DNA of 54,750 nt from MGBC131033 sp910585655 (GCA_949502025.1 CATBCG010000009.1:1-54750); one strand, 5' to 3'; shown: positions 27,287 through 37,018, counted from the stretch's first letter. Notes: a model not told the origin generated them from the sequence alone. Made by a program: numbers and translations.

Positions 27287-30200
27287 TTATAACTGACAGT
27301 TTCCTAAGGCTTCGTCCAGCCTCTTTCTTTGCTCCAGGGAAAAAGCTGCGTTTCCCATAGCAGATGCCATTTCCAGCAAATCAACCAGGCTGCGATCCCC
27401 CATCTGCTCCATTGGCAGCGTCTTATCTTCTATCGCTTTTGCCAATGATGGTATATGTTCAAACAATACGGTTTTCCCCTGCTCGCTTGCCAAAATTTCC
27501 TTTAATTCACTGTCTATCGAAAGAGACTGGAAATAACTGTCCGGAGCCTCATAAGTGATAATATAGCTTCCGGCTTCTAACAGCTTCACAGCGGAAGAGC
27601 CGTTGCTGTCCCAAACTTCTTCTACCGCATTACCAGCTTCTGTTTGTTCTGGGGCAAAAGCTCCACAGCTTCGGATTACCCGCAGCGTTTTTCCGGCGGC
27701 ATCCGGCAGATGTACCTCCGCCGTACAATGGAACGGAATCGTCAAACGTACCGTCACCAGCCTCTCCTCTTCTGACAGTTCCCACCCACTGATATAGCGT
27801 CCGCATGGAGAATCATAGCTCATTGAAGCATAAGTCAGCAAACCGTACGGCTGCGGCTTAATCAGCGTCCGGCGAAAACCTGGTTCCGTCAACACCGGAT
27901 TGATTCCACAGATATCCCTTATGATCCATTCTACTACAGAGCCATACGCATAATGGTTCAGACTGTTCATGCCCGTACCGGACAAATGCCCGTCCGGCAT
28001 TACGGAATTCCAACGCTCCCAGATTGTCGTAGCTCCCATACTGACCTCGTATAGCCAGCTTGGATAATCCTCTTTCATCAGCAGCCTATAGGCATAGTCG
28101 TTTGCTCCGTTCCCGGACAAAACACGGCACAAATACGGCGTCCCTACAAAACCGGTATTTAAGTGCATCCCGTTTTCCTTGATCATCTGTTTTAGCGTAT
28201 TGACTACTTTACCCCGACTCTCCTCCGGAATCAGGTCAAAAAACAATGCGATTACCTGGGCGGTCTGTGTGTGTTCGGCAATTCGTCCGTTTGGTGTAAA
28301 ATATTCTTTCTGAAAAGCCTCTTTGATCTCCTGCTGCAGTCTGCGGTATTTCTTTGCATCCTCTTGTTTTCCAAGAACTTCCGCCGCATCTGCGGTCAGT
28401 TTCGTCGAATAATAGTAATACGCCGAAGCCACGTAATAGCAGTCTGTACCGCCCATGCTGCTTTCCGGCTCCCGATAGTTATCTAACGCCAGCCAGTCCG
28501 CAAAATGAAAGCCGGTCTGCCAGAGACGACCTCCTCCGCTCTCCTCGTCCTTCTGTTTGATATATTCCACCCAATCCTTCATTGTGTCATATTGTTTTGC
28601 CAGTAACGTCTTATCCCCAAAATACAAATACAGCGTCCATGGAATCACGGCTGCTACATCTGCCCAGGCACAAGAACCGTTCCCCTCTCCAATTCCCCCT
28701 ACCTTTGGGCTTGGAACTACAAACGGGACGGAACCATTTAGTCGGAGCTGTTCCTCCCTTACGTCGCGCATATATTTCTGATAAAATCCTGCCGTATCCG
28801 TAAAAAAGCTCGCCGTTCCACAAAAGATCTGGGCGTCGCCCGTCCAGCCCATTCGTTCGTCCCGCTGCGGGCAGTCTGTCGGCACATCCAGGAAATTTCC
28901 CTTTTGCCCCCACATCGCATTTAAAATCAGACGATTGACCCGTTCGTCTGAGGTTTCGATTTGAACTGTCGGCGTCATCGTAGAATGAATCACCCAGGCA
29001 GTAAAGTTCTCCTTGCCAAGTCCTACTGCCTCCAGAGGAAGCTTCTTCTCCGTACTTCCTTCCGGCGCACTAATCTCCACTTTTACATAACGGAATCCAT
29101 AAAAAGTAAAGTGCGGTCGGATCGTAACGGTCTCCGGTTCTTTTCCGTCTACTCCTGCACTGTTTCCTCCGGCGATATAGGAAAATTCCGCTCTGGCACT
29201 CCGCAGATTTTCATTGTAAAAGCAACCGTCTTGTAAAATCTCGCTGTATTGGAAAAAAACTCGCGTTCCCTTTGGAAGCGCTGCCTCAAGCTCTACCCAG
29301 CCGGTCATGTTCTGACCGAAATCCAGCACCGTTTCTCCCTTTGGCGTCTGGATTACTTCTGCCACTGGAAAACTTTGCTGCTTCTCTATCGGCGGGCTAA
29401 GACGCTCTGACATCGGACCGATATGTAAAGAAATCGGTTCTACGCCCTCCCATAATGCCGTGTGATTTTTACTGGTTCCATTCTGTTCATCCCCATTTTG
29501 TACACGCACACCATCTGCCTCGCACCAGTTCGGCACCTCCAGCCTGGCATCGTAATGTTCTCCGTCATAAATACTGCTTTCCGTCACCGGACCCGCATGT
29601 GACTCCCAGCTTTCATCCGTCCCAATCACTATCGTTGAGCCGTCTTTTTTAGTAATCACCAGCTCGCAGAGAACAGCCATGCGATCCCCGTAGCCGTTTT
29701 TCGTATTTCCCAGACCAAAACGCCCGGAAAACCAGCCTTTTCCGAGCATAACTCCTAATACATGCTCCTTTTCTTTCTGGTAAAGCAGCGCCTTAGTCAC
29801 ATCAAATGTCTGATACTGCATCCAATAATCATACGCATGAGAACCCGGGAGCAAATATTCGTTAGAAACTTTTCTCCCATCTATATACAATTCATAAATT
29901 CCGGCGGCGCTTATATATACTCTGGCAGAGATAATCTCCTCCATCGAACTATCTATGGTAAAGCTTTTCCGAACATAAGGATGAACGTCTGCCGGAAGCT
30001 TTGCTGTAATCCACTTTGCACACCATGGCTCTTTTAGCTTTCCGGTTTCAAACCAAGCCTTCTCGCTGACCGCACGCTCCCCATTGTCTCCCTCCACCTC
30101 TACGTCCCAAAAATAACGGGTGCGCGGCTTTAAGATCAGTCCCGGCTGATAGGAACGACTATCTATCATACTGCCCTGCCCCGACTCTGCCGCGCTGTCA

Positions 30201-30367
30201 TGTACAATACTTTCCTTTCTCATATCCGGACTGGTAGCAATCCGTACTCTGGCGTTTTTCTGCCTTTTTGCCTGGTCGCTCTCTGCCACCCAGGACAAAC
30301 TCAAATCCGATAAATCATATCCCATTGGGTTTTTGTAATGGTTCGCACGTAATCTTCTAATCTTCAT
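27287..30367 (-). CDS. alpha-L-rhamnosidase, GH78
   Basis: This 1026-residue enzyme should release terminal L-rhamnose from plant oligosaccharides or glycosides. It has N-terminal beta-sandwich domains (about 1-450) and an (alpha/alpha)6 catalytic domain with the GH78 signature DVPTDCPQRDERMGWTGDAQ (494-513), containing acidic Asp503, Glu504 and Asp511. A C-terminal beta domain follows. After about residue 940 there is an extra helical tail of roughly 85 residues (SLSIDSELKEIL..., MEQMGDRSLVDLLEMASAMG) that I do not know from standard GH78. No signal peptide. It lies 41 bp after the Rpn-family gene and 24 bp before the SGNH gene. Confidence 0.93.
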   Translation of the reverse strand: MKIRRLRANHYKNPMGYDLSDLSLSWVAESDQAKRQKNARVRIATSPDMRKESIVHDSAAESGQGSMIDSRSYQPGLILKPRTRYFWDVEVEGDNGERAVSEKAWFETGKLKEPWCAKWITAKLPADVHPYVRKSFTIDSSMEEIISARVYISAAGIYELYIDGRKVSNEYLLPGSHAYDYWMQYQTFDVTKALLYQKEKEHVLGVMLGKGWFSGRFGLGNTKNGYGDRMAVLCELVITKKDGSTIVIGTDESWESHAGPVTESSIYDGEHYDARLEVPNWCEADGVRVQNGDEQNGTSKNHTALWEGVEPISLHIGPMSERLSPPIEKQQSFPVAEVIQTPKGETVLDFGQNMTGWVELEAALPKGTRVFFQYSEILQDGCFYNENLRSARAEFSYIAGGNSAGVDGKEPETVTIRPHFTFYGFRYVKVEISAPEGSTEKKLPLEAVGLGKENFTAWVIHSTMTPTVQIETSDERVNRLILNAMWGQKGNFLDVPTDCPQRDERMGWTGDAQIFCGTASFFTDTAGFYQKYMRDVREEQLRLNGSVPFVVPSPKVGGIGEGNGSCAWADVAAVIPWTLYLYFGDKTLLAKQYDTMKDWVEYIKQKDEESGGGRLWQTGFHFADWLALDNYREPESSMGGTDCYYVASAYYYYSTKLTADAAEVLGKQEDAKKYRRLQQEIKEAFQKEYFTPNGRIAEHTQTAQVIALFFDLIPEESRGKVVNTLKQMIKENGMHLNTGFVGTPYLCRVLSGNGANDYAYRLLMKEDYPSWLYEVSMGATTIWERWNSVMPDGHLSGTGMNSLNHYAYGSVVEWIIRDICGINPVLTEPGFRRTLIKPQPYGLLTYASMSYDSPCGRYISGWELSEEERLVTVRLTIPFHCTAEVHLPDAAGKTLRVIRSCGAFAPEQTEAGNAVEEVWDSNGSSAVKLLEAGSYIITYEAPDSYFQSLSIDSELKEILASEQGKTVLFEHIPSLAKAIEDKTLPMEQMGDRSLVDLLEMASAMGNAAFSLEQRKRLDEALGNCQL

Positions 30368-30408
30368 AAAAAACTCTCCTATCTAAATCTGTAAAACACG
30401 CTACACGA

Positions 30409-31278
30409 TTAAAAAGCTTCCTCATAATATTCTTTTAAATATTCCTCTGCCTGCCCTCTGTCAATGTTAAGCTTTTTTTGCAAAACAGCAAGAATTTCTT
30501 CCTTGGTATAACCAAGGTCTATGGCAAACTCCATGATTCCATAGGCTTTTCCTTTTGTTCTTCCCCGCGCTTCTCCCTCTGCCATTCCTTCCTGATACTT
30601 TTCCCGCTCCCGCATCAGCAACGTCATATATTCCACCTTCCATTCTTTATTTTCCTTAATTTTCTGTACTTCCTGTGCAAGCCTTTTTGTAAAATCGTCT
30701 TCTATTGTATTGTCTTCTATAAACTTCAGAACATTCACTGCCTGCTTATTCAGATTCCCTTTCGTCCCTGTAGTATTAAAAAAAATCTTCGTCGTTCCGT
30801 CCTGCAAAGACAAGTTCATATTTTCCCGACATATATTTTCAAAGGTATACTTCCAACGACTTTCTCCAAATACATCAAATGTACAGATAAAAATGACAAA
30901 ACTCTGTGGCAGTTCGCTATAATCCGCTCCCTTTTCAATCGCATTCAAATCAATCATGCCCTGGTAAAATCTTGTTCTTTTCGGAATGTTCCGGCTGTTT
31001 GTCGTCTGAATCTCTATGTTGTAAACAGTTCCTTTTTCATCTTTTAGATATACGCCCAGACGTACGCTTTTACTATCTTTTGCAATATCAATTACTTTTT
31101 GTTCCTCCGGATATTCGACACGATCGATCGAAATGTCTAACAAACGCTCTAACATCCCTTTGCATAGCTCCGGATTCCTCATTACTTTGGCAAACATAAA
31201 ATCATTGGAAATTTTCAGGTTTTCCCATAATTCCTCCTCTGGTATCCTTATTTGAATGGTACGTTCCGGCTGTTCCAC
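30409..31278 (-). CDS. Rpn family recombination-promoting nuclease/putative transposase
   Basis: The 289-residue product matches the Rpn (PD-(D/E)XK, transposase_31-like) family: ISNDFMFAKVMRNPELCKGM near the N-terminus, the nuclease core with RLGVYLKDEKGTVYNIEIQT (about 92-111, Asp and Glu-x-Gln), YQGMIDLN and a charged C-terminal tail with EGEARGRTKGKAYG. Such proteins cut DNA and stimulate RecA-independent recombination in E. coli. It uses a GTG start with AGGAGGG upstream. It heads the unit GH78-SGNH-sbcD-sbcC, from a promoter at 31356-31384. Confidence 0.88.
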   Translation of the reverse strand: MEQPERTIQIRIPEEELWENLKISNDFMFAKVMRNPELCKGMLERLLDISIDRVEYPEEQKVIDIAKDSKSVRLGVYLKDEKGTVYNIEIQTTNSRNIPKRTRFYQGMIDLNAIEKGADYSELPQSFVIFICTFDVFGESRWKYTFENICRENMNLSLQDGTTKIFFNTTGTKGNLNKQAVNVLKFIEDNTIEDDFTKRLAQEVQKIKENKEWKVEYMTLLMREREKYQEGMAEGEARGRTKGKAYGIMEFAIDLGYTKEEILAVLQKKLNIDRGQAEEYLKEYYEEAF

Positions 31279-31355
31279 GCTACCTCTTCCCTCCTTTTTT
31301 CTCTCTCTACTTCCTTTTCTTCCATAGCTCCTATCCTGTCTTTTTTGATACTTTC

Positions 31356-31384
31356 ATCATACCATCTTTTTCATCCTGTTTCAA
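31356..31384 (-). promoter_or_regulatory. promoter of the Rpn-GH78-SGNH-sbcDC unit
   Basis: Minus strand TTGAAA (31379-31384), 17 bases, TATGAT (31356-31361), about 75 bp before the GTG start. Confidence 0.6.
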
Positions 31385-31455
31385 GCCTCGACGGCAACCG
31401 CCTTTGTATCTGCATCCCCTAAAATTCCCGGCAAACGTACCGAACGAAAAAGAAA

Positions 31456-31494
31456 GCCGCCGCTCTACAAACATTCCCTTGTAAAAGCGGCGGC
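31456..31494 (-). terminator. terminator of the GH2-lipoprotein operon
   Basis: GCCGCCGCT (31456-31464) pairs with AGCGGCGGC (31486-31494), with further pairing of CTACAA and TTGTA inside. Leftward it is followed by TTTCTTTTT, a clear rho-independent terminator. Confidence 0.88.
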
Positions 31495-31516
31495 GTCCTC
31501 TTCTCATTCCTTTTTC

Positions 31517-33193
31517 TTATCTTGCCAGATACCGATCATAAGCAGCCTGTTTATATGTTATACAATCCTCAATCCCATACTCGTACAAGGACTGTACAAA
31601 TTCATCGTAGGTACTCATATCCTCGGTTCCCATAATATATTTTACGGTCTTTTCATTGACCAGGGTCTGGATAGCCGTATACGTCGTATTATAGGCGTTG
31701 ATTTCTTCCTCCGTCATCGAAACTGCCGACGGAATCACCATATCCGTTTTCGCTTTGTTCCAAACGTACTGGCAGTCCATCGAACGGGTGTAGGCTTCCC
31801 GTCCGGTATGGAAATAACGCGCCCAGGAATACAAGCCAAAGGAACTGTTGTCTAATGTATAAATCTTAAACGCATCAGACATTCCATATCCATCCGGATT
31901 ATTCGTTACAAGTTCGGTATACTGCGGAGTTCCGTCCGGAAGCAGTTCATACGTTTCGCCTTCGATTCCGTAAGCGTTTAACAGCATACCTTCCTTTGTA
32001 TAAAAATAATCCAACCAACGAGCTGCCAGCTCTGGATTTTTGCAATTAGAAGTAATCGCCATAGCTTCCTTTATATACCCGCACATCGTAGAACCCGTCT
32101 GAGGGGTATCGCCTTCGTTTAGCACCGGATTCGGCACACCCTCCAACCAGAAATTTTCCACATCGGTCATACCATAGTCCGTTTTTAACAAATTGTTGGA
32201 ATATCCCCACGCAGAACAGCCTGCGCCGCTCTTTCCGGTTGCCATATACGCATTGTCTGCTACCAAAGCGCCATCGTTCGTCGGAAAGTTCGGATCGATC
32301 AAGCCTTCTGCATACCAGTCACGCATCGTCTCAACATACTGACGATAACCTGGTTCTGCAGGTCCGTATTTTACGGTAGTTCCATCCAGATAAAACTCCG
32401 GTAATACCCCATAGGCAGAAACGAATTCACCCTGCATAAAGGTTCCGTCAGCGGCAAATACCAACGGTGCTTCACAGTTGTAATTATCTTTAAACGCCTT
32501 TAACATATCGTGCCAATCCTCTATCGTCTCCGGCAGATCCATGTTCAATTCATCCAGCCAATCCTTCCGTACAAAAAGACCTGCCCAGACCATCTCCATG
32601 GATACTTCTTCATCGTCGGAAGCAATCGTCCACACTACCGGCGTCCGTCCGGCATCGGTCTTCGTCGCTTTTTCTACTTCCGGCACGCTCGTCCTGATCG
32701 CCTGATAATGCGGCATATATTGTTCAATCAAGTCGGTCATGTCCACTAAGATCCCATCGTCCACGCCTTTTTCAATCCCGCCCGGATAATATTGATTGAC
32801 ACCCCGCAGAATATCCGGATAATCACCGGATGCGAGCATTAAGCCAAACTTCTCGTTTGCTTCCTGGCTGGCAGGCGTTACCCAGTTGATATGAACATTT
32901 GTACGTTCTTCCAGCTCCTGAATATTTTTCACTTCATCAATACTGTCCAAATACGCAAACGTCCATGGAATCCAGAAAGAAAGTTCCTCTTTCGCCTCGC
33001 AAAGCGGCAGTTCCGGCTTGTCCGGATCTTCCTGACCTGCATCCTCTTTGGATTCCTCTTTCTTGTCCGAATCCTCTTTCTGCCCCTGACCTTGTGTTCT
33101 GGTCGGTGTTTTTTCTGCTTTTGTCCCGCACGCCGCCAGAGAAAGCGTCATCATCACGCACAACAACACTGCCAATACCTGTTTTTTCCTCAT
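31517..33193 (-). CDS. extracellular solute-binding lipoprotein, paralog of the 13633-15336 protein
   Basis: This 558-residue protein has a lipoprotein signal with Cys22 (LAACG), a charged linker (23-65) and a binding domain starting near LSFWIPWTFAY. Shared stretches with the other lipoprotein include LEERTNVHIN, EKFGL and the C-terminal ASYDRY/AAYDRYLAR-type end. It follows the GH2 gene by 28 bp and both end at the terminator 31456-31494, so it probably delivers the GH2 substrate or its precursor. As with its paralog, permease genes are not adjacent. Confidence 0.9.
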   Translation of the reverse strand: MRKKQVLAVLLCVMMTLSLAACGTKAEKTPTRTQGQGQKEDSDKKEESKEDAGQEDPDKPELPLCEAKEELSFWIPWTFAYLDSIDEVKNIQELEERTNVHINWVTPASQEANEKFGLMLASGDYPDILRGVNQYYPGGIEKGVDDGILVDMTDLIEQYMPHYQAIRTSVPEVEKATKTDAGRTPVVWTIASDDEEVSMEMVWAGLFVRKDWLDELNMDLPETIEDWHDMLKAFKDNYNCEAPLVFAADGTFMQGEFVSAYGVLPEFYLDGTTVKYGPAEPGYRQYVETMRDWYAEGLIDPNFPTNDGALVADNAYMATGKSGAGCSAWGYSNNLLKTDYGMTDVENFWLEGVPNPVLNEGDTPQTGSTMCGYIKEAMAITSNCKNPELAARWLDYFYTKEGMLLNAYGIEGETYELLPDGTPQYTELVTNNPDGYGMSDAFKIYTLDNSSFGLYSWARYFHTGREAYTRSMDCQYVWNKAKTDMVIPSAVSMTEEEINAYNTTYTAIQTLVNEKTVKYIMGTEDMSTYDEFVQSLYEYGIEDCITYKQAAYDRYLAR

Positions 33194-33221
33194 TGCTACT
33201 TCCTCCTCCTAGTTTCTGGTT

Positions 33222-35636
33222 TTACTCTGCTTGTACTTCTATGCTTCCAGCCTCTATGCCATCCGCTTCTACTGTTACCCGGATCGCGCCTGGCTTTACT
33301 GCCTTAAAAATCACGACTGCTGTTCCATGGAACGCATGGCACCAATCAGCCCCAATCTGATCCTCGGTGCATGGGTTTCCGCTTCCTATCGCGACAAACT
33401 CTGCTTCTGCTCCCCCTTCGCCTTCTATCCGGCAGGTCAGCTTCCGCTCATCAAAAGGATGCCTTCTACCTGCTTTGTCTACCAAATCGACATGAACATA
33501 GCATAGATCTCTGCCGTCTGCCAAAAGAGTATCCTCTTCCGCGCGCAGCACAAGCTTTACCGGATCCTCCACCGTTTGCAGCATAGCCCGGCTGATTTCC
33601 CCACCGTTTTCATAGACGACAGCCTCCAGGGTTCCTTTTTCATATGGAACATCCATAACCGCTTTCATTTTCTCAAACGGCACACGTCCTAAACTTTTTC
33701 CGTTTAAGATAAATTCTGCTTCCTCTCCTGCTCCGTATACCTCGGTCTTTACCAAAGAACCGATATAAGCTTCCTCAAACGTCCAGCTTTCTGTTACATC
33801 ATCCCAGTGCCACCCTGTTCCACGGCTGCTTTCTCCATAATGCTTCGGATGAGTCGTATAAAGAGCTGCTTTGTCCTTTCTGCCCCACATAATTTCCCGG
33901 AACTTCGACTGCGGACGCTGCTCTCCGGTCAGATCGATATCCGACTGCCAGGAGGTACGCCATGGATACGGCGTCATAAACTGGAACGGTTCCGCGTCCT
34001 TTTCCCAATAAACCTTGCCGACGCCAACCTCGCCCATATAGTCTACCGCTCCCCAGATAAAATCACCCAGCACATAAGGATGAGCCATCACAGCCTGCCA
34101 GTTTTCCCAGGTTGTATAGGAATGTGTTTCCGTTCCCATCATAATCCGTTCCGGATAACGCGCATGATCCTTTTCATAGCGTTGGTATAGATAATTGTAC
34201 CCTACGATATCCAATGGTTTGACAAATTCCTCTGTCACCTCTGCCCATACATCGTTTTCCTGATTATCCGCATCAAGATTCGCCTCAAAATTCGTACCGC
34301 CCTCCTCCAGATCCGGGAAAATTCCGCACAAAGCAGACAAGACAAACCGAGTGGAATCCAACGTTCTTACCTTAGCCGTCAGCTTTGCCGACCACTTTGC
34401 TCCCTCACTTTTTCCATCCCGTTCGCCGATTTCATTTCCAATCGAATAGGTGATCACACATGGATGGTTCCGGTCACGGAGTACCATCGCTTCGATATCG
34501 CGCTCCCACCAGTCTTCAAAATACAAATGATAGTCTAACGGCACTTTGCTTAAACGCCATACGTCAAATGCTTCGTCCAGCAGCAGCATTCCCAGACGGT
34601 CACATGCCCGCAGCATTGCGGTAGACGGCGGATAATGGCTGATCCGTACTGCGTTGTAGCCGACGGATTTTAAAATACGAATTTTTCTCTCTTCGGCTTT
34701 TGGATAGGCACAGGCTCCGACAAAGCCATTGTCATGATGAATACAGCCGCCTTTCAGTTTGATAGACTTTCCGTTTAGCTGGAAGCCATGTTCTACGCTG
34801 ACGGCAATCGTACGGATGCCAAACATGTCCTCCGCCCTGTCAAGCGTTTCTCCGTCTGCCTCTACGCTTATCCTCCAGGTGTACAGATCTGGGCTGTCTG
34901 GTTCCCACAGAGACGGATGCTCTACTTTCAGGCACAGCTCTACGGTAGTCTGTGTTTTTACTATATCGTCATTTTTCTGACATTCCGAAATTACGACAGC
35001 CCGACTTACTTTTGCCACGGACTTGCCTGCCGGATCAAAAATTTCACCCTGTACCTGGCTCTGTTTCGCCAAACCGGACAGGTTCGTTATTGTAACCGTC
35101 ATTTGTATCTCTGCCTGCGTCTTGTCTGCCTGAACCGTCCGAACAAATACGTCCCACGGACGGATATGGATGGAATTTCCTACCCATACGTTCACACTCC
35201 GGTACAAACCGCCTCCACTGTACCATCTGGTAGACGGCTGCCTGCTCTGCGTAATGATTTTCAGCCGGTTCTTTTTGCCGTCGAAATGAAGCGCCGGACT
35301 CAGATCCACCAAAAACGGCGTATAGCCATACGGATGCAGCGCCAGAAGTTCGCCGTTTAACATGACTTCCGTATTCATATAAGCTCCGTCAATGTCTAAG
35401 AGTACCGTTTTTCCCTGCCACTCTGCAGGAACTTCCAGATCCTTTTTATAAACTCCCTCGCCTTCGCCAAAATATCCGTTGGCAGCACCGCCCGCGGCAT
35501 CTGCCGTCCTTGGCTTTGTTACAATAAAATCGTGCGGCAGATTTACTCTCTTTCCTTCCTTCTGCCCCCTTGAAAAGCTCATAGCCTCGTTGCTCTCATA
35601 AAACAACCAGGAATCGTTTAATTCATATTGTTTCAT
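33222..35636 (-). CDS. glycoside hydrolase family 2 (beta-galactosidase/glucuronidase type)
   Basis: The 804-residue enzyme has the GH2 layout: sugar-binding jelly-roll (about 5-155, GVYKKDLEVPAEWQGK), Ig-like domain (160-275), TIM barrel (about 276-590) with acid/base Glu402 in YSIGNEIGERD and nucleophile Glu503 in MMGTETHSYTTW, and two C-terminal beta domains (about 595-804). The form with LRDRNHPCVITYSIGNE and C-terminal Ig domains is common in gut bacteria; exact sugar specificity cannot be read. No signal peptide. GAAGGAGG precedes the ATG. It is divergent from the cupin-AraC gene, the likely regulator. Confidence 0.93.
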   Translation of the reverse strand: MKQYELNDSWLFYESNEAMSFSRGQKEGKRVNLPHDFIVTKPRTADAAGGAANGYFGEGEGVYKKDLEVPAEWQGKTVLLDIDGAYMNTEVMLNGELLALHPYGYTPFLVDLSPALHFDGKKNRLKIITQSRQPSTRWYSGGGLYRSVNVWVGNSIHIRPWDVFVRTVQADKTQAEIQMTVTITNLSGLAKQSQVQGEIFDPAGKSVAKVSRAVVISECQKNDDIVKTQTTVELCLKVEHPSLWEPDSPDLYTWRISVEADGETLDRAEDMFGIRTIAVSVEHGFQLNGKSIKLKGGCIHHDNGFVGACAYPKAEERKIRILKSVGYNAVRISHYPPSTAMLRACDRLGMLLLDEAFDVWRLSKVPLDYHLYFEDWWERDIEAMVLRDRNHPCVITYSIGNEIGERDGKSEGAKWSAKLTAKVRTLDSTRFVLSALCGIFPDLEEGGTNFEANLDADNQENDVWAEVTEEFVKPLDIVGYNYLYQRYEKDHARYPERIMMGTETHSYTTWENWQAVMAHPYVLGDFIWGAVDYMGEVGVGKVYWEKDAEPFQFMTPYPWRTSWQSDIDLTGEQRPQSKFREIMWGRKDKAALYTTHPKHYGESSRGTGWHWDDVTESWTFEEAYIGSLVKTEVYGAGEEAEFILNGKSLGRVPFEKMKAVMDVPYEKGTLEAVVYENGGEISRAMLQTVEDPVKLVLRAEEDTLLADGRDLCYVHVDLVDKAGRRHPFDERKLTCRIEGEGGAEAEFVAIGSGNPCTEDQIGADWCHAFHGTAVVIFKAVKPGAIRVTVEADGIEAGSIEVQAE

Positions 35637-35699
35637 CGTGTCTTTTCCTCCTTCTTTCGGATTACCCTTTTTTCTGTCTTGTTATTTCTGCTGTTTCGT

Positions 35700-35727
35700 T
35701 CTATACTTAGAAAAAGAACCCTGTCAG
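35700..35727 (-). promoter_or_regulatory. candidate GH2 operon promoter
   Basis: Minus strand CTGACA (35722-35727), 16 bases, TATAGA (35700-35705). Confidence 0.45.
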
Positions 35728-35740
35728 GCAGGGCGCTTTA

Positions 35741-35752
35741 GCAACATGTTGC
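35741..35752. promoter_or_regulatory. perfect palindrome upstream of the GH2 promoter
   Basis: GCAACATGTTGC is a 12-base perfect palindrome about 15 bp upstream of the candidate -35, between the divergent GH2 and AraC genes. It may be a regulator site. A neighbouring short hairpin (CCCTG/CAGGG) overlaps the -35. Confidence 0.35.
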
Positions 35753-35908
35753 CGCTCCGGCGCAGAAAACAGGATATTTTGCTTGTCCTCCGTCTTCTAT
35801 TATAGGCTGAATAGATGAGCCGCTTCAATGCCCGTTTCCGGCTCCTTGCCTCCCTGTCTGTGCCGAAAACCCATAAACCGTATGATAAGCAGCAGAATGG
35901 AGGTCTCT

Positions 35909-37018
35909 ATGTCAGCAAATAAGCGCCATCTAAAAGAAATCATTAAAATTTCCAATTTTGATAACGACGCATCCCGCCGGAATCAGGTAACGCTTCCTTT
36001 TTCTATGATGTATACCTCCTCCGACGGCGACCATATTACCTTTATGCCTGTCTATCCTGGCAACGCCGAATATCTCCATATGCCATCCGGCAACACCCCC
36101 ATGCACCAGCACGACTACTTTGAACTGTTTTATATTTTCAGCGGGGAAGTCTGTCAGATTTTTGACCACGGAACCTTCCGTTATCAAAAAGGAGACGCCT
36201 TACTGATGAATCTGAACATCCGCCATTGTGAAAGCAGCTCTACCGTTTTCTCCGGAGTCTATTTAAACATTACACCGGAATATCTGGCAAGCATCTTAGA
36301 AAACGATCTTATTTTAGACAAGGATTTAAAAGCGCATCCTACCGACGGTATGATACATCGGTTTTTCTTTTCCAATTTAAAAGGAGAGGAAAAATACAAA
36401 CGTTCTTATCTGCATTTTTCCTCTACCCTAAGCCATTCCTTTCCGGAGAAGTCGGCGCAGTCCCAAAAGGCTGCAAGTACAGCCGGAGAGACTCCTTCCT
36501 GTCAGGCGGAACTGCTTCTTGATACACTCGCCCAGGAGCTGCTGGCGCAAAAAAACGGCGTCTCCTATATGGTTTCCGGATTGCTGTCCCGTCTTATCGG
36601 CGTCCTTGAAAATCCTTCTTACTATCATATCACACAGCTCGATCCGGAAGCCAGCAACGAAGATTTTATCTATGCCCGTATCCGCAACTACCTGACCGAA
36701 AAAAAGGGAAATCTTTCCCGCCAGGAACTCTCGGACGCGCTCCATTACCATGCGGAATACTTAAATCAAATCGTCAAAAAGAAAACCGGTTCCAGTCTGA
36801 TGCAGCTAGGACGATCCTATCGTCTGGCAGAAGCAAAACGGCTTTTAATCGAAACCAACGACAGCATTTCCGATATTGTCCAGGAACTAGGCTATGTCAG
36901 CCGCTCCCATTTCTACCGCTTTTTTGAAAAAGAAACGGGAATGCTTCCGCTTGCATATCGTGAAAACGCCGTACGCATCAATCAGGCTACAGGCTCGTCT
37001 ACAGAACGGCATCCTTAG
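35909..37018 (+). CDS. AraC family regulator with N-terminal cupin
   Basis: I start at ATG 35909 (MSANKRHLKE), which has GGAGG six bases upstream; an in-frame extension of 27 residues lacks a site. The 369-residue product has a cupin-type sensing domain (about 35-150: MHQHDYFELFYIFSGEVCQI, HCESSSTVF) and a C-terminal double HTH (about 265-365: LSRQELSDALHYHAEYLNQI and ISDIVQELGYVSRSHFYRFF). It is divergent from the GH2 operon and convergent with the GH78-like gene, overlapping the latter's end by 20 bp, and probably activates one or both in response to a sugar. Confidence 0.92.
   Translation: MSANKRHLKEIIKISNFDNDASRRNQVTLPFSMMYTSSDGDHITFMPVYPGNAEYLHMPSGNTPMHQHDYFELFYIFSGEVCQIFDHGTFRYQKGDALLMNLNIRHCESSSTVFSGVYLNITPEYLASILENDLILDKDLKAHPTDGMIHRFFFSNLKGEEKYKRSYLHFSSTLSHSFPEKSAQSQKAASTAGETPSCQAELLLDTLAQELLAQKNGVSYMVSGLLSRLIGVLENPSYYHITQLDPEASNEDFIYARIRNYLTEKKGNLSRQELSDALHYHAEYLNQIVKKKTGSSLMQLGRSYRLAEAKRLLIETNDSISDIVQELGYVSRSHFYRFFEKETGMLPLAYRENAVRINQATGSSTERHP

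Noticed and set aside
30409..31278. complete transposon around the Rpn-family gene
   Set aside because: No terminal inverted repeats or target duplications were seen, and the gene sits in an operon; Rpn proteins are often not mobile.
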